Positions 33,631-44,300 of a stretch of 64,000 nucleotides of DNA are shown here, in pieces (position 1 is the stretch's first letter; each line of letters begins with the position of its first letter). Below the pieces are notes generated by a model. The model saw nothing but the letters and a program-made list of their open reading frames with translations. It was not told the origin of the DNA and ran no database searches. Source of the DNA: Annona cherimola (lineage: Eukaryota > Streptophyta > Magnoliopsida > Magnoliales > Annonaceae); the NCBI GenBank assembly GCA_030490835.1, contig CM059975.1, positions 58,581,174 through 58,645,173 on the forward strand. The letters are read 5' to 3'. The translations under genes and the position numbers were made by a program.

Positions 33631-35484
33631 ATGGCATCCCAATCGATTCCCGTTCCCGCTTTTGCTGAGGGCCAATCATTCACTAGGCCACCATTGTTTG
33701 ATGGGAACAACTTTGGTTATTGGAAGCTTCGTATGAAGCAACTCATCATGGCTACCGATATGGATTCTTGGATTGCTATCCAAGACGGTGTAACTTTGCC
33801 AATTAATGAAAGAGCTTCCAAATGGACCGAAGAGGAAGTAAGAACCGTCAAGAGCAATGCTAAGGCTATGAACTCTTTATTTTGTGCTCTTACGGCTTCG
33901 GAGTATGATAGAGTATCTTCTTGTTTGACTGCAAAAGAGATATGGGATACTCTAACATCCATTTATGAAGGAACCTCCCAAGTCCAAGGGACTAGGAGAA
34001 ATATTTTGATAGGAGAGTTGGAAAGTTTTAGAATGCTAGACACTGAAAATATTTCTGAAATGTTTGCAAGATTTTCTAAGATTACTAATGCTCTCAAAGG
34101 TCTTGGAAAAGCTATCTCTGAATCCGAACAGGTGATGAAGATACTAAGAGCTCTACCGGATTCATGGACTCCAAAGATTACAGCTATTGAAGAAGCGAAA
34201 GACCTCAACACCCTAAAGCTAGAAGATCTAATTAGCTCACTAATGTCACATGAGCTAATTAAGAGAAGAAACGAAGAGAATCATAAAGGGAAGAAAATCA
34301 TTGCATTAAAAGCGGCACGCAACTCAGATGAGTCTACCTCCTCGTCTAACAATGGTGATGAAGATATTGCACTTCTTACTCACAAGTTTCGAAAATTTAT
34401 GAGAAAAGAAAAGAACATTAAAGACTTCAAAAAAAGACTACAAAAAGAAAAGAAGAAGGAGGTTACAAAATGCTACCGATGCGGGGGCGTAGGACATATG
34501 CAAGCTCAATGTCCTACACCAGAAGAAAGGCCAAAGGAGAGTCATGAAAGAAGAAAATACCAAAGGCCAAGAGGAAGAGGCATGTTCGTCAACGAGGAGA
34601 CTTCATCAACATGCAGCTCTTCAACCGACGAAAATGATGCAGCCAACTGTGCAAGAATATGTTGCATGGCACGAATCGAGCAAGAAGAGGACTTGCTATG
34701 CTTAAACACGACTGAAGTTTTGGAAGAACAATCCACCTCAACCAAATGTACAAGCAATGATGAGGTAACTTCCAAACCTTGCTATTCTCAATCAAGTTAT
34801 TCTTCTTTTCAAAATTGCATCAAATGTGCTGAATTAGAAGAACTACAAACTGCCTATGATTCATTATATGAGGAAATCAAAAAGCTAGGAAACAAGTTGT
34901 CCTCAAAGAAACAACAATGCAACTTTATTATTATTGAAAATGGAAAACTAGCTGAAAAATCAACAAAACTGAAAGAAGAAAATGAATCATTGTTGAAAGA
35001 AGTAGAGAAACTGAAAAAGGAGAACAAATCCTTAAATGAATCATTAGCAAAGTTCTCTAATCCAGGAGAAAGTGTAAAGATGTTTCTGAACATGACCTCC
35101 CAAACAAACAAGAGAGGTCTTGGATACAATACATTTGAGCAAGGAGAAAGTAGCAAGTCAAATGTGCCTACACTTTGGAAATATCAAACCAAATCTGCAC
35201 TCATATACAAGCCTAAAATGAAAAATGTAATGTGGACTAAAAGGCCAACATTTGAACCAAAATATACTTGGAGGCCTACTCCTAGATTACCAATGGCTTG
35301 CAATTTTTGTAACAAAATGGGTCATAGAGTTTATAAGTGTAACTTTAAGAGATTATTTGACCATGGTGCTAAATTAGTTTGGGTTCCAAGGAACACAAGA
35401 TTTGGGCTTTCTAAGTTAGAGCAACAAAGGTTGAATAATATTACTAACCCAAATGGACCCATAAAATGGGTACCAAAGAGATAA
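33631..35484 (+). CDS. gag: E1 gag polyprotein
   Basis: 617 codons, intact, starting at the first ATG after the primer site. It is the structural protein that would form the particle around the element RNA in the cytoplasm. The N-terminal copia-type gag domain covers about residues 15-230 ([40 protein letters not shown]). A first zinc knuckle, CX2CX4HX4C, uses C281, C284, H289 and C294. A Ser/Cys-rich stretch spans about 310-390 and a Glu/Lys-rich coiled coil about 400-490. A second knuckle lies at C557, C560, H565 and C570, and the protein ends IKWVPKR. Two knuckles and a coiled coil make it long for a copia gag. The stop (35482-35484) is not in the same frame as pol. Function is inferred from family. 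Confidence 0.93.
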   Translation: MASQSIPVPAFAEGQSFTRPPLFDGNNFGYWKLRMKQLIMATDMDSWIAIQDGVTLPINERASKWTEEEVRTVKSNAKAMNSLFCALTASEYDRVSSCLTAKEIWDTLTSIYEGTSQVQGTRRNILIGELESFRMLDTENISEMFARFSKITNALKGLGKAISESEQVMKILRALPDSWTPKITAIEEAKDLNTLKLEDLISSLMSHELIKRRNEENHKGKKIIALKAARNSDESTSSSNNGDEDIALLTHKFRKFMRKEKNIKDFKKRLQKEKKKEVTKCYRCGGVGHMQAQCPTPEERPKESHERRKYQRPRGRGMFVNEETSSTCSSSTDENDAANCARICCMARIEQEEDLLCLNTTEVLEEQSTSTKCTSNDEVTSKPCYSQSSYSSFQNCIKCAELEELQTAYDSLYEEIKKLGNKLSSKKQQCNFIIIENGKLAEKSTKLKEENESLLKEVEKLKKENKSLNESLAKFSNPGESVKMFLNMTSQTNKRGLGYNTFEQGESSKSNVPTLWKYQTKSALIYKPKMKNVMWTKRPTFEPKYTWRPTPRLPMACNFCNKMGHRVYKCNFKRLFDHGAKLVWVPRNTRFGLSKLEQQRLNNITNPNGPIKWVPKR

Positions 35485-35506
35485 GGATTATTTGTTTACT
35501 TTTCAG
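35442..35506 (+). promoter_or_regulatory. Splice-acceptor-like gag-pol junction of E1
   Basis: TACTAAC (35442-35448), a classic branch-point word, is followed after 36 bases by a T-rich tract and CAG (35504-35506), just before the first conserved pol codons. Pol has no nearby ATG: its open frame begins at 35465, overlaps the end of gag, and the first in-frame ATG lies next to the protease motif. Splicing of a gag-pol or pol RNA, or a +1 frameshift in the overlap, are alternatives. Neither is shown directly. Confidence 0.4.
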
Positions 35507-38500
35507 AATTGTTTAAAGGCAAAGGCAAATAATGTATGGTTCATGGATAGCGGTTGTTCAAGGCACATGACTGGAGAAAGAAATTTGTTTCACAAACTTA
35601 AGCCTTGCAACGACGGAACGGTTGCCTTTGGTAATAATGAGAAAGGTAAAATCAAAGGTAAAAGAAATATTTACAGTAGCTCAAATGCATGCATGGAGGA
35701 TGTTTTGTTTGTTGAAGGACTCAAGCATAACTTAATGAGCATTAGCCAATTATGTGATAAAGGATATAAGGTTGTGTTTGAATCATCTATATGCAATGTA
35801 TTTGATGGTGAACATATCATGTTTAGTGGAAAAAGACATGGAAATGTATATTTGGTTTCACTTGATGAACTAAATGGTCAATGTCTAATGGTCATTGATA
35901 ATGATCCATGGGTTTGTCATAAAAGACTTGGGCATATAAACATGAGAAACATAAAGACTCTATGGAAAAAGAGTTTGGTAGAAGGCTTGCCTAAGTTGAA
36001 ATATGACAAAAATAAATTATGTAAGGCATGTCAATTATCTAAACAACCAAAGATGTCTTTTTCTACCAAAAGGGAGATTTCCACCACTAGGCCACTTGAA
36101 TTGCTACACATGGATCTATATGGGCCATCCGACATTTTAACCATTGGTGGAAAGAAATATGTATTTGTAATTGTTGATGACTTTTCAAGATTCACATGGA
36201 TAATTCTTTTAGCTAGCAAAGATGAAGCCTTCTCTATGTTTGCAACGTTTGTAAACTTGGTGGAAAATGAAAAACAAAGTACTATTATGACTATAAGAAG
36301 TGACCATGGTGGTGAATTTGAGAACAAACGATTCATAGAATTATGTAATGAAAAAGGAATTCATCACACATTTTCTGCACCAAGGACTCCACAACAAAAT
36401 GGAGTAGTGGAGAGGAAAAATAGAACTATACAAGAGATGGCTAGAACTATGCTAAATGAGAGCAAATTATCTAAGAAGTTTTGGGGTGAAGCTGTAAGTA
36501 CAGCTTGTCATGTATTGAATCGAGTTACCATTAGAGCAATCTTGAAAAAGACCCCATATGAGCTATGGAAAGGAAAGAAACCAAACATATCTTATTTTCA
36601 TGCTTTTGGATGCACATGTTATGTTCTGAACAATGGAAAAACCAATTTGGGAAAACTTGATGCTAAAAGTGATGAAGCAATATTCCTTGGTTATTCATCA
36701 AATAGCAAAGCATATAGAGTTTTCAATAAACGAAACCAAGTTGTAGAAGAATCCATACATGTTATTTTTGATGAAACTAACACATACTTCAAAAGAAGAG
36801 ATGATTTAAGTGATGCAGATGAGATTACAAGCAATCTTGAAAAATTGCATATGGAAAAGCAAGAAGAGTCCATGGAGGAAAGGGTAAGTGAAGGTAACAA
36901 TTCCTATAAACCTCCAACTGATTTAAAATTCAATCATGCACATCCAATTGAGCAAGTTATAGGAAATGTGTATGAAGGTGTAAAAACTAGAAGGTCAAAG
37001 CAAAATGTGTGTGGACAATATGCTTTTGTATCCAAGATTGAACCTTCTAATATTGAACAAGCTCTTGATGATGAAAACTGGATTATAGCAATGCAAGAAG
37101 AGCTAAATCAATTTGAAAGAAATCAAGTTTGGCACCTTGTTCCTAGACCAAATGATTGTACTATTATTGGCACCAAGTGGGTCTTTAGGAACAAATTAGA
37201 TGAAAGTGGACTTGTAGTGAGGAACAAAGCTAGACTTGTGGCGAAAGGATACTCACAAGAAGAAGGAATAGATTTTGAGGAATCCTATGCCCCGGTTGCT
37301 AGATTGGAAGCAATTCGCATCTTACTAGCTTTTGCATCTCACATGAACTTTAAATTGTTTCAAATGGATGTCAAAAGTGCATTTCTGAATGGTTATATAA
37401 ATGAAGAGGTGTATGTTGAGCAACCACCTGGATTTGAGGAGAAAGATCAATCAAAATTTGTGTACAAGTTGACCAAAGCATTATATGGATTGAAACAAGC
37501 CCCAAGAGCTTGGTATGATAGACTAAGAAAGTTTTTGATTGATCATAATTTTCAAAAGGGAAAGGTAGACACCACCTTGTTTATCAAGTATAAAGAAAAG
37601 GATATTTTGATCATTCAAATTTATGTTGATGATATTATTTTTGGTGCTACTAATGAAAATCTTTGCCAAGAATTTTCTGAGCTTATGCAGAAAGAGTTTG
37701 AGATGAGCATGATGGGAGAGCTAAACTTCTTCCTTGGACTGCAAATCAAGCAACTAAATGAAGGAATCTTCATAAACCAGTCCAAATACATCAAGGAGAT
37801 GCTCAAGATGTTTGGCATGGAGAACAGCAAAGGAGCAAACACGCCCATGAGCTCCACAATCAAAATGGACAAAGATGAAAAGGGAAAATTAGTTGATATG
37901 AAAGTGTATAGAAGCATGATAGGTTCCTTATTGTATCTAACTGCTTCTAGGCCAGATATTTTGTTTAGTGTGTGTATGTGCTCTAGATTTCAATCATGCC
38001 CAAAAGAATCACACTTGGTAGCTGTGAAAAGAATTTTTAAATACCTAGTAGACACTACCAATTTAAGACTATGGTATCCAAAGGGCTCTAATTTTGATCT
38101 AATCGGCTACTCGGATGCGGATTTTGCCGGTTACAAAGTAGATAGAAAAAGCACTAGTGGAACATGTCAGTTTCTTGGAAGCATGTTGGTTTCATGGTTT
38201 TCAAGAAAATAAACTAGTGTTGCTCTATCTACGGCGGAAGCCGAATACATTGCCGTCGGGAGCTGTTGTGCCCAATTACTTTGGATGAAACAGCAACTTA
38301 GGGACTATGGCATGGATTTCAAAGATATACCTATCAAATGTGATAATACAAGTGCCATATGTCTAACCAAGAATCCAGTCCTGCATTCTAGGACCAAACA
38401 TATAGACCTTAGACATCATTTCATTAGAGAACATGTAGAAAATCATGACATATGTTTGGTATATGTAAGAACAGAGGATCAAGTTGCAGATATATTCACT

Positions 38501-38566
38501 AAGCCCCTAGCAAAAGAAGCATTTTATAAGATTAGAAATGACATGGGAATGCTTGAACTCACTTAA
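35492..38566 (+). pseudogene. pol: E1 pol (protease-integrase-RT-RNase H) with one in-frame stop
   Basis: Residues are counted from codon 35492. Protease: D19-S20-G21 in the MDSGCSRHM motif. GAG-pre-integrase/HHCC zinc site: H143, H148, C177, C180. Integrase DD35E: D208, D271, E307. Reverse transcriptase: D626 in [12 protein letters not shown] and Y711-V-D-D714. RNase H starts with D875 in [12 protein letters not shown] at 38210-38212 then cuts the frame after residue 906. Beyond it the same frame continues to 38566 with STAEAEY, CDNTSAI and DIFTKPLAKEAF. In relatives a glutamine codon (CAA) is expected there, so one C-to-T change explains it. E2 has a stop at the same codon. All other domains look intact. 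Pol would copy the RNA into DNA and integrate it; whether full-length product is made depends on the stop. Confidence 0.9.
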
Positions 38567-38912
38567 AGCATAAATTGAGGGGGAGCTAACCCACCTATCT
38601 CTTTGATTACCCTCTAATCTTTTTGATATATTGACAAAAAGGGGGAGAGAGATTTAAGGAGAAGAAGAGTATTTGAGTTGAAAAATTGAGTAGAAGTCTT
38701 AATGATTAAAAGGGAGAGAGATGATTAAAGGGGAGAGAGATGTAAGAAGAGAAGAGTAACAATGGGGAGGAGAGTAGGATATGCTTACATGATATTTGAA
38801 TGTTCTGTTTGCATAAGCATAAGCATGATTTTAAAATGCAATATGAACATATTATTTTTAATGAAAGGTATCCACTCAAATTAGTTTTGTCAATCATCAA
38901 AAAGGGGGAGAT
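38567..38912 (+). other. E1 post-pol region with two near-identical purine tracts
   Basis: TGACAAAAAGGGGGAGAGA (38632-38650) and CAAAAAGGGGGAGAT (38898-38912) share their core. The second directly abuts the 3' LTR and is the polypurine tract proper. Between them are GA-rich repeats of GATTAAAAGGGAGAGA type (near 38703-38742). E2 has the same pair, with a third reading frame upstream of the first. No coding potential is seen in E1. Confidence 0.75.
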
Positions 38913-40544
38913 TATTGGAAATATGTGGAAAACTAGCTAAATCTATGTTTTGACGATTAACAAACTAAATTTGAGTAAGTCTTGGCTACTAACAAGTTTG
39001 TGGAAATGTTTAAGGAATATTCATTTGAAGAAAATCAAGTATGGAAGCCAAGTCGTATACCAAGTCGACTCCAAGATCGACTTCAAGAAGTCAAATCTTT
39101 CCAGAGCTGAAAAGGGGAGAAGAACAAGTGAAGTCGCAGGCCAAGTCGACTCCAGGTGCGACTTAGGAAACCAAGTCGCAGACGAAGTCGACTCCAGCAT
39201 CGACTTCAAGCATCCAGAGTTGAAAAAGTGGAAACGGACATGACGAAGTCGCAGGCGAAGTCGACTCCATGTGCGACTTGGGCGAAGTCGCAGACGAGGT
39301 CGACTCCAACTTCGACTTGAGGAGTTCAGACTTGAAGATTGAAGTTTCAATCTTATTCCAAGGATCCATTTGGAATTTATCAAATCCAAATAAGATGCAA
39401 AGTTCATTCTCAAAAAGCAACTGAAGTTTCTTGAAGATCAAAAGCTAAGATTTATATTCAAAGTTCAAATCAAGTCTATCAAGTCCAAAGCTAATCTTCA
39501 AGCTTATTCTAAATGAATAAATATCCAAGTCATGAAGACCAATTTAACAAAGTACAAGCCAGTTCAAGAAGATCAAGGTGTTCTTGCAAAAGACCACGCC
39601 AAGTCGCAACCCAAGTCGACTCCAGGATCGACTTGAGTTGAGGACTGAAGGCCAAGTTGACCCAGACTCGGACTTGGAAATCTGAAGAACTGGAGTCGCA
39701 CACGAAGTCGACTCCAGGTGCGACTTGGAAGCCAAGTCGCAGGCCAAGTCGACTCCACATGCGACTTGGGTCGCAACGGTCGGAATTAATTCGAATGTTG
39801 GCGCATTAAATGCGCGCCACCTACCTTCTAACGTTCGGATTCCCTCCAAAATTATAAATAGCATTCATGGTGGACGAGGGAAGTAGTTGGAAAACATTAA
39901 GTGAGCATAACTCCTATCTACAAGAGCATTAAAGTGATCAAGCCAATCAAGAGAGGAAGAATTGTGCTTCAAGTTGCAAGAGCTACATTCAGAAACTTCA
40001 AAGCCATCATCTACAAGTTCTTCCCTGCGCTAAATCGTTTCTACACACCTGTAAAGTGTAGTTTACTTTTATTGTTTACTTGTTTATGTTGAACTTGATT
40101 TAGCTTGCGTAGCTAAGATCAAGAGGTAGCAAAGTAGTGTGTGATTGGAGTGTGACTCATCACCTACTTGTGCTAAGTGTTTGATGCCCCCTAGAGCTAG
40201 AATCTAGAAGAGAGCAAGAGGCTCTGGTTGTATATGCCCCCTAGAGCTAGAATCTAGAAGAGAGCAAGAGGCTCTAGTTGTATTCGCGGAATACAATAAT
40301 GGAACCCAAGTCACAAGGAGTGTGAGCTTGGAAGAGTGGAGTAGGGAGGTTGCCCGAACCACTATAAAATCCTTGTCTACTTGCTTTTATTTCTGCTCTC
40401 TTTATTACTTTGCTTTCCATTCAGTTTCTTCATTAAAGGGGATTAATTCTACAAGGGGTTAAGTTTTAAGTTACCAAAAGAAATTTTTAAGAACCCAATT
40501 CACCCCTCCCCTCTTGGGTTTTGCCATCTATTCGGGACCCAACA
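38913..40544 (+). mobile_element. 3' LTR of E1
   Basis: 1632 bp, ten substitutions and no gaps relative to the 5' LTR. It begins TATTGGAAAT, so the usual terminal TG is changed to TA, and it ends CCCAACA. The eight 34-nt modules, the TATA box and the 50-bp duplication are all present. Confidence 0.92.
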
Positions 40545-40690
40545 GTAAGAATGTCTCTGATCTTCAGTATAAAAATGTGTTGAGATATATGTAATTATAT
40601 ACTAATAAAAAAATTCCACTAAATTCTACATGATCTATATATATATGCCAATTGCTTATATATAAGCCTTACTTGGGTCTGGGTATCACA

Positions 40691-41231
40691 GTGCATCACT
40701 AGAGCATCGATTCAGTGCTCCATCTTCTCAACGATGTAGCTCACCGCCCTCAGCAACCAAGTACCAACTCCATGTGAAATCATTGGCAGCCACTTCCAAA
40801 AATCTGGCAAAGTTGGTCATCCTTTGCCATTGATGCAACAACCAACAACTCCATTAATTTTGGCACCCTTTTAAAGTCGGTAATGACTAGCAAATCATGG
40901 TTGCCATTAAAATTAGTGGCATCTGGTTGTTCCTTGCACTAGATAAATTCAAAATAAGGCAGGCCTTATTTCATGAGTAGCCAAAATGACCAAACATAGT
41001 CCCTGTATTTGCTCAATTTTTGGTGACTACAAAATCTGTCTTGCAGCCATGAAAGCATGGAAATTTTGAGTAGAAGGTCAGCCTGCTCTAAATCTAGGCA
41101 TCTCAATTTTTAACAGCAATTTTCAAATTAAAAATTTACATGCCCTATTTTTCCAAATTCAACACCCTACCTCCAAGCCACCAATCCTAGCAATGGAACC
41201 ATCAATCCTCTTTTAAACTCACCAACCTTAT
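40691..41231 (+). other. Unassigned sequence between L4 and E3
   Basis: These 541 bases match none of the LTR families in the window by eye and have no long reading frame. They may be original host sequence or a piece of another element. Words such as CAACCAACAACTCC and CCACCAATCCTAGC give no clue to function. Confidence 0.5.
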
Positions 41232-41312
41232 TGTTGTAAACTCATTAGCAAATCAAGAGTTATCCTTGTTTTAATAATTAACAACCCAAATTTGAGAGTT
41301 TAAGGATACTAA
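41232..41312 (+). mobile_element. E3 5' LTR, piece 1
   Basis: TGTTGTAAAC... followed by TTTTAATAATTAACAACCCAAATTTGAG matches the opening of the E1 LTR (TTTTGATGATTAACAAACTAAATTTGAG) and of the E2 LTR. The last five bases, ACTAA, are the target duplication of L5. Confidence 0.75.
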
Positions 41313-44300
41313 GGTGGCGCCCCAAACCCGAGCGTCACATCCTGAGCCTTACCTCGGGGTCGTATTGATTGGTAAACGTGATCAGGATTGTTGCCCTGTC
41401 ACACGGCGGGTTTTAATGGATATTTATCCAATTTAATATTTCCTCATAAAAGTTTGATTTCTCTTATTTTCATCTCAAACATATCTAGGTCATTTCCAAC
41501 CCATTATAACATACAAATTATGCTGATCAAAAACATTTCATCAATTACATAAATCAGATGTCACTATATGTATTAACCATAGCCATCAAACATAAAACAT
41601 TCAAATAGTTACAATCATTCAACATGAATTTTTCATAACATAAAAGTGCTAAAGTTCTTCCATGGTTTTCTCAAACTTGCACTTGCTCCTTCGCCATTTC
41701 CTTTCTTTCACCTGTCTTTGGGTTTGAAAAATAAAATCGTGAGTCGAAACTCAATAAGTAAGCTATTTACATTTTACAGGCAAATCAATTTAGGCAACAT
41801 TTTGCATTTAAAATCATCTTGGAAAGCAACTTATACCTTTTCAAAAGGTATATCTTGAAAACATAAATCATGTACCAATCACGAGTACGATATGCATAAT
41901 GCCATATAAAAATATGAATTTATCCATCATATCTCCCTTAGGATGGAAGCTAGCCAGGCGACCATCCGTCCACGTCATCTCCCATTTCAGAGAGGGCGCT
42001 ACCGGCCTTGGGTCTATTTTAGCGACTTGGCCACACCAAGGGGGGACAACCGGTCCGCTTATACCCTTTAAGTGGACCTAGTACTCTGTGCACATGAATT
42101 TTTCATAAATCCATCTTTAACATGCTAGCATGATTTTTCAGTCAGAAATATGGAATCACATCATTTTTCCATAGCATTTATCAAAGAAAATTTCATTATA
42201 TCGCATTTGAAGTAAAAATATCATTTCAACACCATTTAACTAAGGAATGACCATCCTTAAACATATTAGAAATAATTTCCACAATTTCATCAAACAAGTT
42301 AGAGCAAAATTTTCATTTATGTAAACAATTTAGAAAACAAAATTCATTTAGAGAATTTGCTTGCTTACCTGCGTTCCTTAGCTTTCCAACTCAGCCTTTT
42401 CTTTGCCTTTGCCTACATGAGAATAACATACTTTTTCATATATTTCTTTTCCTCGTATCACATTTAGTTTTCCAATCCCATTTCATTCACATATATCATT
42501 TATTTAACTTCTCAAGTCATTATGCACATATATAACATATATCGCACATATTAGCACATTTCATGGTTTCATACACAACATATATAACCCCATAAGTAGG
42601 GTAACTATTCAACCATATAATAATCATCCAATAATTATTATTTATAGGTTCATTAACCTCTATTTGCCATTTTTCACTCCTTTTCCACAATACACACATC
42701 GGTGCCCGTTCTAGCACATGATATCGCCTTAGGCTTCATAAATCAATTTCAAAATTTGAAATTACATCATTATACACTCTAAAAAGATGCATAATCATGA
42801 AATATATCATATTTTCATGCATTTTTGTACATAATCACATTCCATACATCATTCATCACTTATGCACCTTTATCCTTTCACATATGCCCATTTGACAACA
42901 CATACATAATATATTTCATAAAATTTTCTAAATTAGAAACTTGGTCACTAATTCAGAATGATAATTATCCTTAATTATCACTTAATTTAGGGTATTTTTA
43001 TGGAATTTAAATCCATTAATCATAGGTTCTTAAATCAGCAACTTTGGAACTCATTTTTCACCCGTTTAACGTGTCTTTTGACACATAACCCTAAGCAGTT
43101 TAATAAATCAGAATTTTCAGAAATTAACCTTAATTTTCGTAATCCAAATCTATGCATTAACACATATTTAACATTCATAAATTAATACCCTTCAAAACAG
43201 CAAGTTATTTACCCGTTTCGGGTCCCGTTTCCACTCCGTTTAGCCATCGTTTCATAAATCCATAAAAAATCAGATTTGAGCTTATTTTTTCCAAATAATT
43301 TTGGGCATCATAATACCTTAATTATAGGATATTTTACCCTACATAGAATTCACAAATCGTGCAAGCCCATTTCCATAGCATTTTTAACCTAAAAATGAAT
43401 AATTCGGGTCATAAACATCACTTCGCATTTCATAGTTTCTAAAATTCATACTTTAAGCTCAAATAAACATATGTATTTCATTAATACATGATTCATAACC
43501 TAATCATATCATTCATCCAAAACAGAAACTTGTCATGGGGATTCAAGATTTAACAAGTTGAGTTTTCCACTCAATACATACTCTAAACTTCATTTTCAAC
43601 GTCTAAAACATGGAAATTCATTCCTAAAGCTTAATACCAATTCCATATTCAATCAAAGGAATGTTGAATCACCATTTAGTAATTCCTTAAGCATCCATTT
43701 CATATTCAAATTTTGGAGTTAAAACTCAAGATATTCAACTCAAAACAACACATATACTTACTTGGTTTGTGCACTCTAAACCCTAAACACTTAGAGATGA
43801 TTTCCTCCACCAATTTTCCTTCTTTTTCCCTTGATTTTCCTTCTATTTTCCTCTTCCTTTGCTGGCCAAAAATGTACGTGAGAGCTGCTGTTGTGCTTGG
43901 GGCGAAAATCCAACACTTAGAAAATTTTCCAAAGTCCCTTCCATGTGAACGTGCATGACTTTATAGTGCTGGATATGATCCAGCTGTGGGCCCCACCTTT
44001 AATGGGTTTTTCCACACAATTAAATGCTTGGTTATCCCCTTCATGTGATGGCTATTTTATAGCCAAGTAAAATTGCATTTTACCATTTTTGAAAAATCAA
44101 AAATCTATTTTTAATCAAAATCATCCAACTGTTTAGCTAGCACGTCCATTGTTGCTGCCCATTTGCATATTTTTTTCATTTTTTTATTAATCTCGATTTA
44201 AGGGTAAAACATACACCTAATTACCCTTTAATTCATGCATTAATTTGGTATTAAAAAAATTAACAAAATGGCAGCAAACCAGCATATTCATGCACGTCCA

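Larger units (their letters stand above)
31951..40544 (+). mobile_element. E1: nearly complete Ty1/copia retrotransposon
   Basis: It is 8594 bp long with two 1632-bp LTRs, target duplication GTAAG (31946-31950 and 40545-40549), initiator-Met primer site, gag, pol in the copia order protease-integrase-reverse transcriptase-RNase H, and a polypurine tract. By eye the two LTRs differ at ten positions (0.6%), so the insertion is recent. A gag of 617 codons with two zinc knuckles and a coiled coil, together with long LTRs, recalls the SIRE/Maximus type, but the lineage is not settled here. One in-frame stop lies in RNase H. E1 has no third reading frame between pol and the 3' LTR, unlike E2. Confidence 0.93.
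31698..40611 (+). mobile_element. tRNA-derived SINE inside L4, split by E1
   Basis: The pieces 31698-31950 and 40550-40611 give a unit of about 315 bp. The head has RNA polymerase III promoter boxes as in tRNA genes: box A TAGCTCGGTTGG (31711-31722) and box B GGTTCGAATCTC (31764-31775). The flanking 13-bp repeats AATTCCACTAAAT at 31685-31697 and 40612-40624 are a perfect target duplication. The body holds an internal duplication, GAGCAGGTGGTCTC, twice near 31807 and 31841. The tail is A/T-rich (ACTAATAAAAAA). It is not a tRNA gene, since no cloverleaf can be completed. The SINE family is not recognised. Confidence 0.82.
28918..40690 (+). mobile_element. L4: long LTR, 5' part missing, carrying SINE and E1
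   Basis: The plus-strand pieces 28918-31697 and 40625-40690 match L1, L2 and L5 from about their middle onward. They start near the word TTATGTAGGGTAAAC (compare CATAAGTAGGGTAACTATTC in L5 near 42592) and end CTTGGGTCTGGGTATCACA at 40690. The 5' part, with the hairpin arrays, is absent: L3 abuts at 28917. The break therefore predates or accompanies the L3/G1 rearrangement. No coding sequence is recognised. A pyrimidine-rich segment near 30120-30180 corresponds to 14470-14510 of L1. Confidence 0.75.
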
